Below are positions 1 through 8,187 of a stretch of 64,000 bases of DNA, piece by piece. Origin of the DNA: Streptomyces bauhiniae (lineage in GTDB: Bacteria; Actinomycetota; Actinomycetes; Streptomycetales; Streptomycetaceae); NCBI RefSeq assembly GCF_004784475.1, contig NZ_SRRT01000003.1:558001-622000 (forward strand). Direction: 5' to 3'. Position 1 is the first letter of the stretch. Every line of letters begins with the position of its first letter. A program made the position numbers and the translations under genes. The notes below the pieces were generated by a model that worked only from the letters and a program-made list of their open reading frames with translations, ran no database searches and was not told the origin of the DNA.

Positions 1-486
1 CATGAGGAGGCTGATGGCGACCGGGGCGGCCAGCAGGGCGGTACGGCGCCCCACGGGCCGGGGCAGCGCGCGGGCGACGACCAGGCCGAGGGCGACCACC
101 AGCAGCAGGGTGCCGAAGGTCCAGCCCCAGCCGAGGGCCTGTTCGGCGGCGCGGGTGAGCGGCTTGAGGACCAGGCCGGCGAAGGGGGTGCCGGTGAACC
201 GGGTGGAGTCGTACAGGGAGCCGTTGACGTGCAGGACGCCCTCGGGGCCGACCCAGGTCTCCAGGTCGGTGAGGCGCTGCCCGCTCGGGGTGGTGAGGAC
301 GAGGGCCATCTGCCGGGCGGCGAGGATCGCGGCGACCGCCCACAGGGCGAGTCTGGCGGCGCGCAGCCGGGCTCTGGGGCCGGCTCCGGCCGTCGTCAGG
401 GTGTCCGCCGACCGTCCGCCGTGCTCCACGTCCACCACGCCTCGTGGCCTCCCGCCCCATCGCGTCACCGGATGTCCGTCCCCCAT
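1..486 (-). CDS. Partial GT87/DUF2029-type membrane mannosyltransferase (N-terminal part)
   Basis: Only the first ~162 codons are inside the window; the gene runs off the left edge on the minus strand. After a polar ~40-residue N-terminus a hydrophobic helix (about residues 46-62) is followed by a DLETWVGPEGVL stretch and a second helix near residues 122-138. This pattern is typical of polyprenyl-phosphate-mannose-dependent alpha-mannosyltransferases of the DUF2029/GT87 family, which transfer sugars on the outer face of the membrane. The start is uncertain: ATG at 486, with GTG codons a few residues further in. The gene is divergent from the transporter at 749, leaving a 262-bp shared promoter region. 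The family is inferred from the N-terminus only; the catalytic part is outside the window. Confidence 0.6.
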   Translation of the reverse strand, partial: MGDGHPVTRWGGRPRGVVDVEHGGRSADTLTTAGAGPRARLRAARLALWAVAAILAARQMALVLTTPSGQRLTDLETWVGPEGVLHVNGSLYDSTRFTGTPFAGLVLKPLTRAAEQALGWGWTFGTLLLVVALGLVVARALPRPVGRRTALLAAPVAISLLM

Positions 487-748
487 TTGTCCGGATGACG
501 ATAGTCCGAAGGGGGTGCGGTTTCCGCTCCGGAGCGCGATATGGATCACATTTTTGCTGCGGATCATGCTCGGCGAACAGGGCAGACGTACCAGCGTAGA
601 CGCGGTTTCTTTGCAGAACGCAACGTTCCGCGCACAGGACGTAAGGGGCTGAAACTCTCCTATCGTCGTATTTCTGCCTGACGCACGTCATCGCCGTCGT
701 CCGTCCGGCGTTGCCCGTGTCCCCGTCGAAAGGCAGGCGAGTTCCGTT

Positions 749-2125
749 TTGGCCGCCACCGCTGTCAGTCCCCGTCCGAAGTCTCTTCGGACCCCGAAGG
801 CCCAGGCAGAGCCCACGGTCACCGACCCCGCGCTCGTCAAGCGCGCCGTCAAGGCGGCTGCACTCGGCAACGCCATGGAGTGGTTCGACTTCGGCGTCTA
901 CAGCTACATCGCCGTGACGCTGGGCAAAGTCTTCTTCCCTTCCGGGAACGCGACTGCACAGCTCCTCTCGACGTTCGGCGCCTTTGCCGCGGCCTTCCTC
1001 GTCCGTCCCCTCGGCGGTATGGTCTTCGGCCCGCTGGGCGACCGGGTGGGGCGCCAGAAGGTCCTTGCCGTCACGATGATCATGATGGCGGCGGGCACGT
1101 TCGCCATCGGCCTGATTCCTTCGTACGCCTCCATCGGTGTCGGCGCCCCGCTGCTGCTGCTGGCGGCCCGGCTGGTGCAGGGCTTCTCCACCGGCGGTGA
1201 GTATGCCGGTGCCTCGACCTTCATCGCCGAGTACGCGCCCGACAAGAAGCGCGGCTTCCTCGGGAGCTGGCTGGAGTTCGGCACGCTCGCCGGTTACATC
1301 GGCGGCGCCGGTCTGGTCACGCTGATGACGGCCCTGCTCTCCAGCGACGACCTGCTCTCCTGGGGCTGGCGCATCCCGTTCCTGATCGCCGGTCCGATGG
1401 GCATCATCGGTCTGTACCTGCGGATGCGCCTGGAGGAGACCCCGGCGTTCGCCGCCGAGGTCGAGAAGGCCGAGAACAACCGGCCGAAGGTGCCGCTGCG
1501 CGAGATGGTCGCGGGCCAGTGGCAGTCGCTGCTGCTGTGCATGGGCCTGGTGCTCGTCTTCAACGTCACCGACTACATGCTGCTGTCGTACATGCCGAGC
1601 TTCCTCACCAGTGAGCTGAAGTACGACGAGACGCACGGTCTGCTGGTCGTGCTCGGTGTGATGGCGCTGATGATGATCGTCCAGCCGTTCGCGGGCGCCC
1701 TGACCGACCGCGTCGGCCGCCGTCCGGTGATCGCCGCGGGCTGTGCGGGCTTCCTGTTCCTGTCGATCCCGGCCCTGCTGCTGATCCGCCAGGGCAGCCT
1801 GCTCGCCGTCGCGCTCGGCATGGGCGCGCTGGGTCTGCTGCTGGTCTGCTTCACCGCCGCCATGCCGGCCGCGCTCCCGGCGCTGTTCCCGACCCGCGTC
1901 CGCTACGGCTCGCTGTCGATCGGCTTCAACGTCTCGGTGTCCCTGTTCGGCGGTACGACCCCGCTGGTGGTCACCGCGCTGATCGGGGCGACCGGCAACC
2001 TGATGATGCCCGCGTACTACATGATGGCGGCCGCCGTCATCGGTGGCTTCGCGGTGTGGCGCATGAGCGAGTCCGCCGGCCGTCCGCTGCCGGGTTCGCC
2101 GCCCGCGGTGGAGGCCAAGCAGTAG
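749..2125 (+). CDS. MFS metabolite:H+ symporter, ProP/ShiA-like
   Basis: A 458-residue, 12-helix major facilitator of the metabolite:H+ symporter group (proline/betaine, shikimate, citrate-type permeases). The AMEWFDFGVYSY segment (residues 42-53) is the family's TM1 signature, the MFS loop motif GPLGDRVGRQKV is at 94-105, and its second-half counterpart TDRVGRRPV follows TM8. The loop after TM6 carries RLEETPAF, also typical. The start is a TTG with an AGGCAGG-like Shine-Dalgarno just upstream; no better ATG exists before the first helix. The substrate cannot be read from sequence; an osmolyte or organic acid is the usual case. It is monocistronic, with a strong palindromic terminator downstream. 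Confidence 0.85.
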   Translation: MAATAVSPRPKSLRTPKAQAEPTVTDPALVKRAVKAAALGNAMEWFDFGVYSYIAVTLGKVFFPSGNATAQLLSTFGAFAAAFLVRPLGGMVFGPLGDRVGRQKVLAVTMIMMAAGTFAIGLIPSYASIGVGAPLLLLAARLVQGFSTGGEYAGASTFIAEYAPDKKRGFLGSWLEFGTLAGYIGGAGLVTLMTALLSSDDLLSWGWRIPFLIAGPMGIIGLYLRMRLEETPAFAAEVEKAENNRPKVPLREMVAGQWQSLLLCMGLVLVFNVTDYMLLSYMPSFLTSELKYDETHGLLVVLGVMALMMIVQPFAGALTDRVGRRPVIAAGCAGFLFLSIPALLLIRQGSLLAVALGMGALGLLLVCFTAAMPAALPALFPTRVRYGSLSIGFNVSVSLFGGTTPLVVTALIGATGNLMMPAYYMMAAAVIGGFAVWRMSESAGRPLPGSPPAVEAKQ

Positions 2126-2144
2126 GGCTTCTTCTCCGGGCGAG

Positions 2145-2182
2145 GTGGGCGCGGGAACCGTACGTACGGTTCCCGCGCCCAC
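2145..2182. terminator. Long perfect inverted repeat (terminator)
   Basis: Two 19-base arms (2145-2163 and 2164-2182) form a fully palindromic GC-rich hairpin with GTAC at the centre, directly after the transporter stop. Rho-independent-like but without a clear T tract, as is common in Streptomyces. Confidence 0.7.
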
Positions 2183-2254
2183 TTCTGTCTGTCCGGGGGC
2201 ACCATGGACCCTGGCAGAGGCTTTGAGCGGACACTCGGGAAAGGCAGCACACGC

Positions 2255-2926
2255 ATGAGCGAGTCGCAGCGGTGGGACGACGTCGACCTCTACTTCACCA
2301 GCCGGCTCGCGCCGGACGACGACGTCCTGCGGGCCGCGCTGCGCGACTCGGAGGCGGCCGGGCTGCCGTCCATCGCGGTGACCCCGACCCAGGGCAAGTT
2401 CCTCCAGCTCCTCGCGCAGATCCAGGGCGCGCGTACGGTGCTGGAGATCGGCACCCTCGGCGGGTACAGCACCATCTGGCTGGCGCGCGCCCTCCCCGAG
2501 GACGGCCGCGTGGTCACGCTGGAGCACAGCCCGAAACACGCCGACGTGGCCGTCCGCAACATCGCTCGCGCGGGCCTGGACCGGATGGTCGACGTACGGG
2601 TCGGCCCGGCCCTGGAGTCCCTCCCCAACCTCGCCGACGAGAACCCGGCCCCCTTCGACCTGGTCTTCATCGACGCCGACAAGGCCAACAACCCGCACTA
2701 CGTCGAATGGGCCCTCCGCCTCACCCGCACCGGCAGCCTCATCATCCTCGACAACGTCGTCCGCGACGGCCACGTGGCCGACCCCACCAGCACCGACCCC
2801 GCCATCACCGGCACCCGCACCGCCATCGACCTCATCGCCGACCACCCCCGCCTGACGGGCACCGCCCTCCAGACGGTGGGCAACAAGGGCTACGACGGCT
2901 TCGCACTGGCACGGGTGGTGGGCTGA
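2255..2926 (+). CDS. SAM-dependent O-methyltransferase, family 3 (CCoAMT-like)
   Basis: A 223-residue class I methyltransferase of the Methyltransf_3 family (catechol/caffeoyl-CoA O-methyltransferase-like, usually divalent-metal dependent). The SAM-binding glycine motif LEIGTLGGYST is at residues 64-73, the acidic motif FIDADK at 138-143 and the metal-site partner DN at 166-167, so the active centre looks complete. The start ATG at 2255 has GGGAAAGG upstream; an upstream ATG at 2204 would place coding sequence close to the terminator and lacks a ribosome site. No operon partner; the acceptor is unknown. Confidence 0.88.
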   Translation: MSESQRWDDVDLYFTSRLAPDDDVLRAALRDSEAAGLPSIAVTPTQGKFLQLLAQIQGARTVLEIGTLGGYSTIWLARALPEDGRVVTLEHSPKHADVAVRNIARAGLDRMVDVRVGPALESLPNLADENPAPFDLVFIDADKANNPHYVEWALRLTRTGSLIILDNVVRDGHVADPTSTDPAITGTRTAIDLIADHPRLTGTALQTVGNKGYDGFALARVVG

Positions 2927-2998
2927 CCTCGGCGCGGGGGCGGGAGCCCGCCAACGCGAGCGGCCCGGCCACCCCGCTGAGCCGGGTACACCGGTCGG

Positions 2999-3352
2999 CC
3001 GACAGAGCGCCGATGCGCCCGGCGGACAGCCTGGCCCCCAGGGCCGACAGCACCGGCCCGCCGTCAGCGCCCTGGGGTCCTGACGGCGGGAACGCCGTCC
3101 GCACGACCCGGCCGACCTCGATCCCGGCACTCACGCCGCACGGGCGCCCGGCGGGCAGCCAGCCCCGCAGGAGCCGGGGGCGGGTCGACCGACAGCGCAC
3201 CGGTGCGCCCGGCGTACGCCTCCAAGGCCACGGGCCCCCGGCCAGGGGAACCACCCCGCTGTGGCATCTCAGCACCGCCCCCGGCGAAAGCCTGGCCCAC
3301 AAAGCCGACAGCGGCACGGAACGCCGTTCCCACGCGAACCCGCCGACCTCCG
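2999..3352. repeat. Gene-free region with a decayed duplicated block
   Basis: The gap 2927-3503 holds no gene I can support. It contains three related segments repeated in the same order: A at ~2999 and ~3188 (variants of gacag-gc-ccg-tgcgcccggcg), C at ~3029 and ~3291 (agcctggccc... gccgacag), and B at ~3091 and ~3321 (aacgccgt... cgccgacctc). Distances between copies are 189, 262 and 230 bp, so the duplication has drifted by indels. Open frames exist on both strands but have no family signature. Confidence 0.5.
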
Positions 3353-3444
3353 GCTGAGGACCCGCTCGGCACAGGCGTCCCCGCAATGCCCCGGAGGGGA
3401 CACCTCACCTCGCGGAACGGAGGGCCCCCTCATCCCTACGCCGG

Positions 3445-3513
3445 CGGCAGCCACGCCTCATCGCTGAGCAGGCGGCAGCTACACCTCGCCAAGCCGCCGG
3501 CAGCTACACCTCG
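3445..3513. repeat. Tandem copies of the 3' end of the FHA-like gene
   Basis: The 16-mer CGGCAGCTACACCTCG, which contains the stop codon and last codons of the minus-strand gene, occurs at 3498-3513 and again exactly at 3473-3488. A third copy at 3445-3460 matches at 13 of 16 positions. Spacing is 25 and 28 bp. Confidence 0.75.
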
Positions 3514-3896
3514 TGGTAGAACCCCACGTTCACGCTGCGCGGAGCCGTGCGGTCCTGGATGACGACCTCGCCGGAGGCTCCTCGGGGGAGGCGGACGGAG
3601 CCGCCGTAGGGGACGGTCTGGGCGTATTCGCCGACCGTGAGGCGGACCTCGGAGGAGGGGTCGGGCTGGGAGCCGTGGAGCCAGGAGAGCTGCCAGCCGC
3701 CGTCGGGGCCGCAGAGGAACTCCAGGTGGACGCGGGAGACGAAGAGCCAGTCCTCCGGGGTGACCAGCCGGCACACCGCGCCGTCCCGGCCCACGCGGAG
3801 CGCCGCGCCCGGTTCGCTGGGTGCCTCGGCCATGGTCATGCCGGCCGTGGCACCCGCTTCCTCGCTGGAGACGGCGGCCATGGTGAGTTCGAGCAC
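3504..3896 (-). CDS. Small FHA-like domain protein
   Basis: A 130-residue soluble protein. From about residue 32 it has the elements of a forkhead-associated (phosphothreonine-binding) fold: VGRDGAVC, then VSRVHLEF (the conserved S-R-x-H of FHA), a DGGWQL strand and a glycine turn. The chosen start is GTG at 3896, preceded by AGGGGG at ideal distance; the frame is open upstream but without a ribosome site. It is divergent from DUF1992 at 3997. No kinase or secretion neighbour is visible. The usual FHA asparagine of the N-G loop is not obvious, so phosphopeptide binding is only inferred. Confidence 0.6.
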   Translation of the reverse strand: MLELTMAAVSSEEAGATAGMTMAEAPSEPGAALRVGRDGAVCRLVTPEDWLFVSRVHLEFLCGPDGGWQLSWLHGSQPDPSSEVRLTVGEYAQTVPYGGSVRLPRGASGEVVIQDRTAPRSVNVGFYHEV

Positions 3897-3996
3897 GCGT
3901 GTTCCCCCTGAAGCCCCTTGGCGCGGACCCCTGATCGCCGCACCGCCGCCGCATGATAGAACGCCCGGCTCGTCCACGTCCGGCACAATGGGGGGC

Positions 3997-4407
3997 ATGA
4001 CCGAGCGAAAGCCACCGGGTGTCCCGTTCGAGTCCTGGGTCGACCACCAGATCAACGCCGCCCAGCGCCGGGGCGAGTTCGACGCGCTGCCCGGCACCGG
4101 CGAGCCCCTGCCCGCCGGCCTGGACTCCGCGTACGACGAACTCTGGTGGGTCAAACGGAAGATGGCCCGCGAGGGCCTGGCCGTACTGCCCCCGTCGCTC
4201 GCCCTGCGCAAGGAGGCCGAGGACGCCCTCGCCGCGGCGTACGCGGCACCCTCGGAGCGTGCCGTCCGGGAGATCATCACGGCCGTCAACGTCAAGATCA
4301 AGGACATGATGTTCCGGCCCCCGCCGGGCCCGCCGCTGGGCAAGAAGCCGTACGACGTGGACGAGGTCGTGGCCGAGTGGCGGCGCCTGAGGGCCACCGG
4401 CGCCTGA
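3997..4407 (+). CDS. DUF1992 (DnaJ-homologue-subfamily-C-like) protein
   Basis: A 136-residue protein of the DUF1992 family, related to the region found in DNAJC28 but here without a J domain. The conserved FESWVDHQINAAQRRGEFD run is at residues 11-29, followed by LPGTGEPLP and a C-terminal helical part ending in a basic stretch. The ATG at 3997 follows GGGGG directly. The function of the family is unknown; its length is normal for the bacterial stand-alone form. It ends about 40 bp before the acetyltransferase and probably shares a transcript with it. Confidence 0.85.
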   Translation: MTERKPPGVPFESWVDHQINAAQRRGEFDALPGTGEPLPAGLDSAYDELWWVKRKMAREGLAVLPPSLALRKEAEDALAAAYAAPSERAVREIITAVNVKIKDMMFRPPPGPPLGKKPYDVDEVVAEWRRLRATGA

Positions 4408-4450
4408 AACCCGCTTGCCCGCGCCCCGCGCCCCGGCTGGGATGGCCCGC

Positions 4451-4996
4451 ATGACGACGTGGACCATCGCCCCGGAGCCGTACGACTCCCCCGTGGCCGC
4501 CGCCCTCTGGCGGGCGTACTACACCGAGGTCAGCGACCGCTGGTACCTCCTCCACGAGGGACACCGCACGGACCCGGCCGAGCTGGAGCGGGAGATCGCG
4601 GCCCGCACCGGCGCCGAACTCGCCCTGCCGACAGGCGAGTTGCTGGTGGCGCGGTACGGAGGTGAACCGGCCGGCTCGGCGGGCGTACGGCTGCTCGCCC
4701 CGGACACCGCGGAACTGACCCGCGTCTTCCTGTACGAGCACACGCGCGGCCGGGGCGGCGCCACCCCCCTGGTCCGCGCCGCCGAGGACGCCGCCCGCGC
4801 CCTGGGCGCCCGCCGGATGATCCTGGACACCCGCACCGACCTGGTCGAGGCCCGCACCCTGTACGCCCGGCTCGGCTACACCGAGACGGAACGGCACAAC
4901 GAGGACCCGTACGCCGAGCACTGGTTCACCAAGGACCTCAGCCCGGCTTCCGCACCTGCGGCCGCTCCCGCTCGGAACCGCACAGCTCGGCGGTGA
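4451..4996 (+). CDS. GNAT-family N-acetyltransferase
   Basis: A 181-residue Gcn5-related acetyltransferase. The acetyl-CoA pyrophosphate loop is visible in the TRGRGGATPLVRAAEDAA segment, followed by the ARRMILDTRTDL strand and the YARLGYTE C-terminal motif that closes the GNAT fold. The start is taken at ATG 4451; ATG 4442 is an in-frame alternative. The substrate is unknown. Its last 59 bases overlap the 3' end of the convergent drug-transporter gene, so the two reading frames share DNA and no terminator separates them. Confidence 0.8.
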   Translation: MTTWTIAPEPYDSPVAAALWRAYYTEVSDRWYLLHEGHRTDPAELEREIAARTGAELALPTGELLVARYGGEPAGSAGVRLLAPDTAELTRVFLYEHTRGRGGATPLVRAAEDAARALGARRMILDTRTDLVEARTLYARLGYTETERHNEDPYAEHWFTKDLSPASAPAAAPARNRTARR

Positions 4997-6968
4997 GTTC
5001 CTTCACCAACTGCACCAGATCCGTGGGCCGTCCGGGCTCCCACCAGTCCCCCAGCAGCTCGGAAAGCGAGTCCTCGCGGGCCTCGGCCAGCCGCCCGGCG
5101 ACCTCCGCGCCGGCAGGGGTGAGCGACAGCTCCAGCCCGTCGCGCGCGGCGAGCCGCCGCTCCTCGACCTGCCGGGCGGCGGCCAGCACCGTACTGAGCG
5201 GCACGGGAGCGCGCTCGGCGAGGACGTACGGCTCCACGGACCCGTACTTGCGCATCCGCAGCAGCATCCAGCTCGCGGCGGGCAGCAGGTCGTACCCGGC
5301 GCGGGCGGTGATCTCCTCGTAGATCTCCCGCCGCCCCTCGCGGGTGCCGAGCGTGGACAGCGCGCGGCACACCTCCTCGTAGGAGGAGCGGTGGACGGGG
5401 TTGGGCGGGATGGTCTCGGAGGCGTCCGGCGCGGTGACCGAGCCGCGCAGCCGGTCCTCCTTGAGGAACCAGGCCAGCACGAAGCCGAGGAACGCGACGG
5501 GGGCGGCGTAGAGGAAGACGTCGGTGATGGACGAGGAGAAGGCGTGCAGCGCGGCCGGCCGCAGCGGGGGCGGCAGCGCGCCGATGCCGCGCGGGTCGGC
5601 CTCCAGCGCGTCGGGCGAGACGCCGGGCGGCAGCCGGACGCCCCGGAAGGCTTCCGCGAGCTTGTCGCCGAGGCGGCCCGAGAAGACGGTGCCGAAGATG
5701 GCCACGCCGAAGGAGGCGCCGATGGAGCGGAAGAAGGTGGCGCCGGAGGTGGCGACGCCGAGGTCCTCGTAGGAGACCGCGTTCTGCACGATGAGGATGA
5801 GCACCTGGAGGACGAGGCCGAGTCCCAGGCCGAAGACGAAGAAGTACAGGCTCATCTCCAGCGTGGAGCTGTGTTCGTCGAGCTGGTGCAACAGGAGCAG
5901 GCCGAGCGCGGTGACGGCGGTGCCCGCGACCGGGAACACCTTCCAGCGCCCGGTGCGGCTGACGATCTGCCCGGAGACGGTCGAGGTCAGCAGCAGTCCG
6001 ACCACCATCGGCAGCATGTGCACGCCGGACATGGTGGGCGAGATGCCGTGCACGATCTGGAGGAAGGTCGGCAGGTAGGTCATCGCGCCGAACATCGCGA
6101 AGCCGACAATGAAGCTGATCACGGCAGCGAGGGTGAAGGTGCGGATGCCGAACAGCTTCAGCGGCAGCACCGGCTCGGCGGCCCGCCGCTCCACCGCGAC
6201 GAACGCGACCGCGAGCAGTACGCCCAGCACGGCGAGCCCGATGATCTGCCCCGACGCCCACGGCCAGGTCGTCCCGCCGAGCGAGGCGACCAGCACCAGG
6301 CAGGTGGCGACGGAGGCGATCAGCAGGGTGCCGAGGTAGTCGATGGTGTGCCGGGAGGTGCGGCGCGGGATGTGCAGCGCGGTGGCGATGACGACGAGCG
6401 CGACGATGCCGATGGGCAGGTTGACGTAGAACACCCAGCGCCAGCTCAGTTGCTCGGTGAACAGCCCGCCGAGCAGCGGCCCGAGCACGCTGGTGGCACC
6501 GAACACGGCCCCGAACAGCCCCTGGTACCGGCCGCGTTCACGGGGCGGGACGATGTCGCCGACGATCGCCATCGACAGCACCATCAGCCCGCCACCGCCG
6601 AGCCCCTGCAACGCCCGGAACCCGATGAGCTGCGGCATGTTCTGCGCCATCCCGCACAGCGCGGACCCGATCAGAAAGATCACAATGGCGAGCTGGAACA
6701 GCCGCTTCCGCCCGTACTGGTCCCCCAGCTTCCCCCACAGCGGGGTCGCCGCGGTCGACGCCAGCAGATACGCCGTGACGACCCAGGACAGATGCTCAAG
6801 ACCACCCAGATCACTGACAATGGTCGGCAACGCCGTAGACACGATCGTCTGATCCAACGCGGCCAGCAACAGCCCGAGCAACAGGGCCCCGATGGACACG
6901 AGCACACTCTTGTCGACCCGCTCCCCCCGGCGCACCCCTTCGGCAGCACCATGCGTATCCAGGGCCAT
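4938..6968 (-). CDS. DHA2 (EmrB/QacA-type) multidrug exporter fused to a winged-helix domain
   Basis: A 676-residue protein. Residues ~20-510 are a 14-helix drug:H+ antiporter of the DHA2 group, with the TM1 motif LDQTIVSTALPTIV, loop motif GKLGDQYGRKRL and the TM5 antiporter motif near VLGPLLGGLF. Normal DHA2 proteins end there. This one carries ~150 further cytoplasmic residues with a helix-rich start, a turn (AERAPVPLSTVLAAARQVE), and an RDGLELSLTPAGAEVAGRL segment that reads like the wing and last helix of a MarR domain. The start ATG has GGGAGGT upstream. It is followed on the same strand by nothing; no separate regulator gene is adjacent, so the tail may do that job or sense drug. Confidence 0.88.
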   Translation of the reverse strand: MALDTHGAAEGVRRGERVDKSVLVSIGALLLGLLLAALDQTIVSTALPTIVSDLGGLEHLSWVVTAYLLASTAATPLWGKLGDQYGRKRLFQLAIVIFLIGSALCGMAQNMPQLIGFRALQGLGGGGLMVLSMAIVGDIVPPRERGRYQGLFGAVFGATSVLGPLLGGLFTEQLSWRWVFYVNLPIGIVALVVIATALHIPRRTSRHTIDYLGTLLIASVATCLVLVASLGGTTWPWASGQIIGLAVLGVLLAVAFVAVERRAAEPVLPLKLFGIRTFTLAAVISFIVGFAMFGAMTYLPTFLQIVHGISPTMSGVHMLPMVVGLLLTSTVSGQIVSRTGRWKVFPVAGTAVTALGLLLLHQLDEHSSTLEMSLYFFVFGLGLGLVLQVLILIVQNAVSYEDLGVATSGATFFRSIGASFGVAIFGTVFSGRLGDKLAEAFRGVRLPPGVSPDALEADPRGIGALPPPLRPAALHAFSSSITDVFLYAAPVAFLGFVLAWFLKEDRLRGSVTAPDASETIPPNPVHRSSYEEVCRALSTLGTREGRREIYEEITARAGYDLLPAASWMLLRMRKYGSVEPYVLAERAPVPLSTVLAAARQVEERRLAARDGLELSLTPAGAEVAGRLAEAREDSLSELLGDWWEPGRPTDLVQLVKELTAELCGSERERPQVRKPG

Positions 6969-7151
6969 GAAGACCTCCCGAGGCTCGTCTGCCCGGCTTC
7001 CATGGTCGGGGGTGGGGGCGGTTACGGCCTGTTGGGGGCGGTGACGGAGGAGGCCCCCGGGGCTGCGGAACCGTGGGTCAGGCGGGGCAGGCGGGCGGGC
7101 GTGGGGTACGGCCGTATGGGGGACGGGCAGGTGCTGGAGCCGGCCGGTGCC

Positions 7152-8084
7152 TCAGGGGTTCCTGATCGAGGCCAGGATGTCGGACGCGCCTTGGGCAAGG
7201 AGGTCGGTCGCGACGCAGGTGCCGAGTTTTTCGGGGCTGTCGGCCGGGGCCTGGCCGGTGGCTGTGAGCTGGTGGGTGCCGTTCAGGGAGGTCACGGTGG
7301 CGGAGAGGTGGAGGAGGCCGTCGGGGGCGATGCGGGCCCGGGCGCCTACCGGGACGGAGCAGCCGCCGTGGAGTTCGGCGAGGAGGGCGCGTTCGGCGCG
7401 TACGCAGGCGTCGACCTGCGGGTCGCCGGTCGGCGCGAGGAGTTCGGCGGCCGGGGAGGCGGCGCGGACCTGGATGCCGAGGGCGCCCTGGCCCGGGGAG
7501 GGGGGAAAGACGGCGGGGTCGAGCACCTCGTGAACCTCCGGCAGCAGGCCGAGGCGGTTCAGGCCCGCTGCGGCGAGGACTACGGCGTCGAGGCCGCCCC
7601 TGGTCGTACGGGCGAGCCTGCCGGGGACGTTGCCCCGGATCGGCACCACGTCGAGGTCAGGGCGCAGGGCGAGGAGCTGAGCGACGCGCCTCGGGGCGCC
7701 GGTCCCGACCTTGGCACCCTTCCGCAGACCCTTGAGTGTCGATCCGCACAGCACGTCGCGTACGTCCTCGCGCGGGCCGGGAGTCGTCAGCAGGAGCGTG
7801 TCCTCGTGCACGGAGGTGGGGAGGTCCTTGAGCGAGTGGACGATCACGTCGACCCGCCCGGTCACGAGGGCCGCCTCCTGGTTGGTGGAGAAGGCGCTCC
7901 CGCCGGCCGTCCTGGCGACCTCGGCGAGGGTCGGGGTCACGCGGTCCTGGTCACCGCCTTCGAGGATGACCTCGCGCTTGAACGTCACACCGGGAAAGCG
8001 TACGGCGATCGGCGCGAGCCACTCCGCGACCTGGGTCCGGGCCAGCCTGCTGGCTCGGGAACCGATGCGCACGACGTCGGCCAT
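7152..8084 (-). CDS. hemC: Hydroxymethylbilane synthase (porphobilinogen deaminase), stand-alone copy
   Basis: A 310-residue enzyme that would condense four porphobilinogens into hydroxymethylbilane in tetrapyrrole synthesis. The dipyrromethane-cofactor cysteine is present (GGCSVP, Cys242), as are the catalytic aspartate (HSLKD, Asp87), the paired arginines (PRRVAQL, 132-133) and RGNVPGRL. The usual GTSSLRR loop is altered to GTGAPRR. The start ATG at 8084 has GAGGAG upstream; upstream codons lack a site. No other heme gene (hemA, hemB, hemD, hemL) is near, whereas Streptomyces normally keep hemC in a hemACBD cluster elsewhere. This is therefore probably a second copy. Confidence 0.9.
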   Translation of the reverse strand: MADVVRIGSRASRLARTQVAEWLAPIAVRFPGVTFKREVILEGGDQDRVTPTLAEVARTAGGSAFSTNQEAALVTGRVDVIVHSLKDLPTSVHEDTLLLTTPGPREDVRDVLCGSTLKGLRKGAKVGTGAPRRVAQLLALRPDLDVVPIRGNVPGRLARTTRGGLDAVVLAAAGLNRLGLLPEVHEVLDPAVFPPSPGQGALGIQVRAASPAAELLAPTGDPQVDACVRAERALLAELHGGCSVPVGARARIAPDGLLHLSATVTSLNGTHQLTATGQAPADSPEKLGTCVATDLLAQGASDILASIRNP

Positions 8085-8187
8085 TCGGGTCAACTCCTCG
8101 CCCTGACAGGCTGGTTGGCGACCCATCGTACGTCCGTGGGGACCATGCGTTTTCCGACAGAACGTCACCAAAGGCGGCCCCTCGGGC

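Noticed and set aside
2272..3357. A plus-strand frame reading through the methyltransferase into the gap
   Set aside because: Out of frame with the methyltransferase; the 3' part is degenerate repeat sequence.
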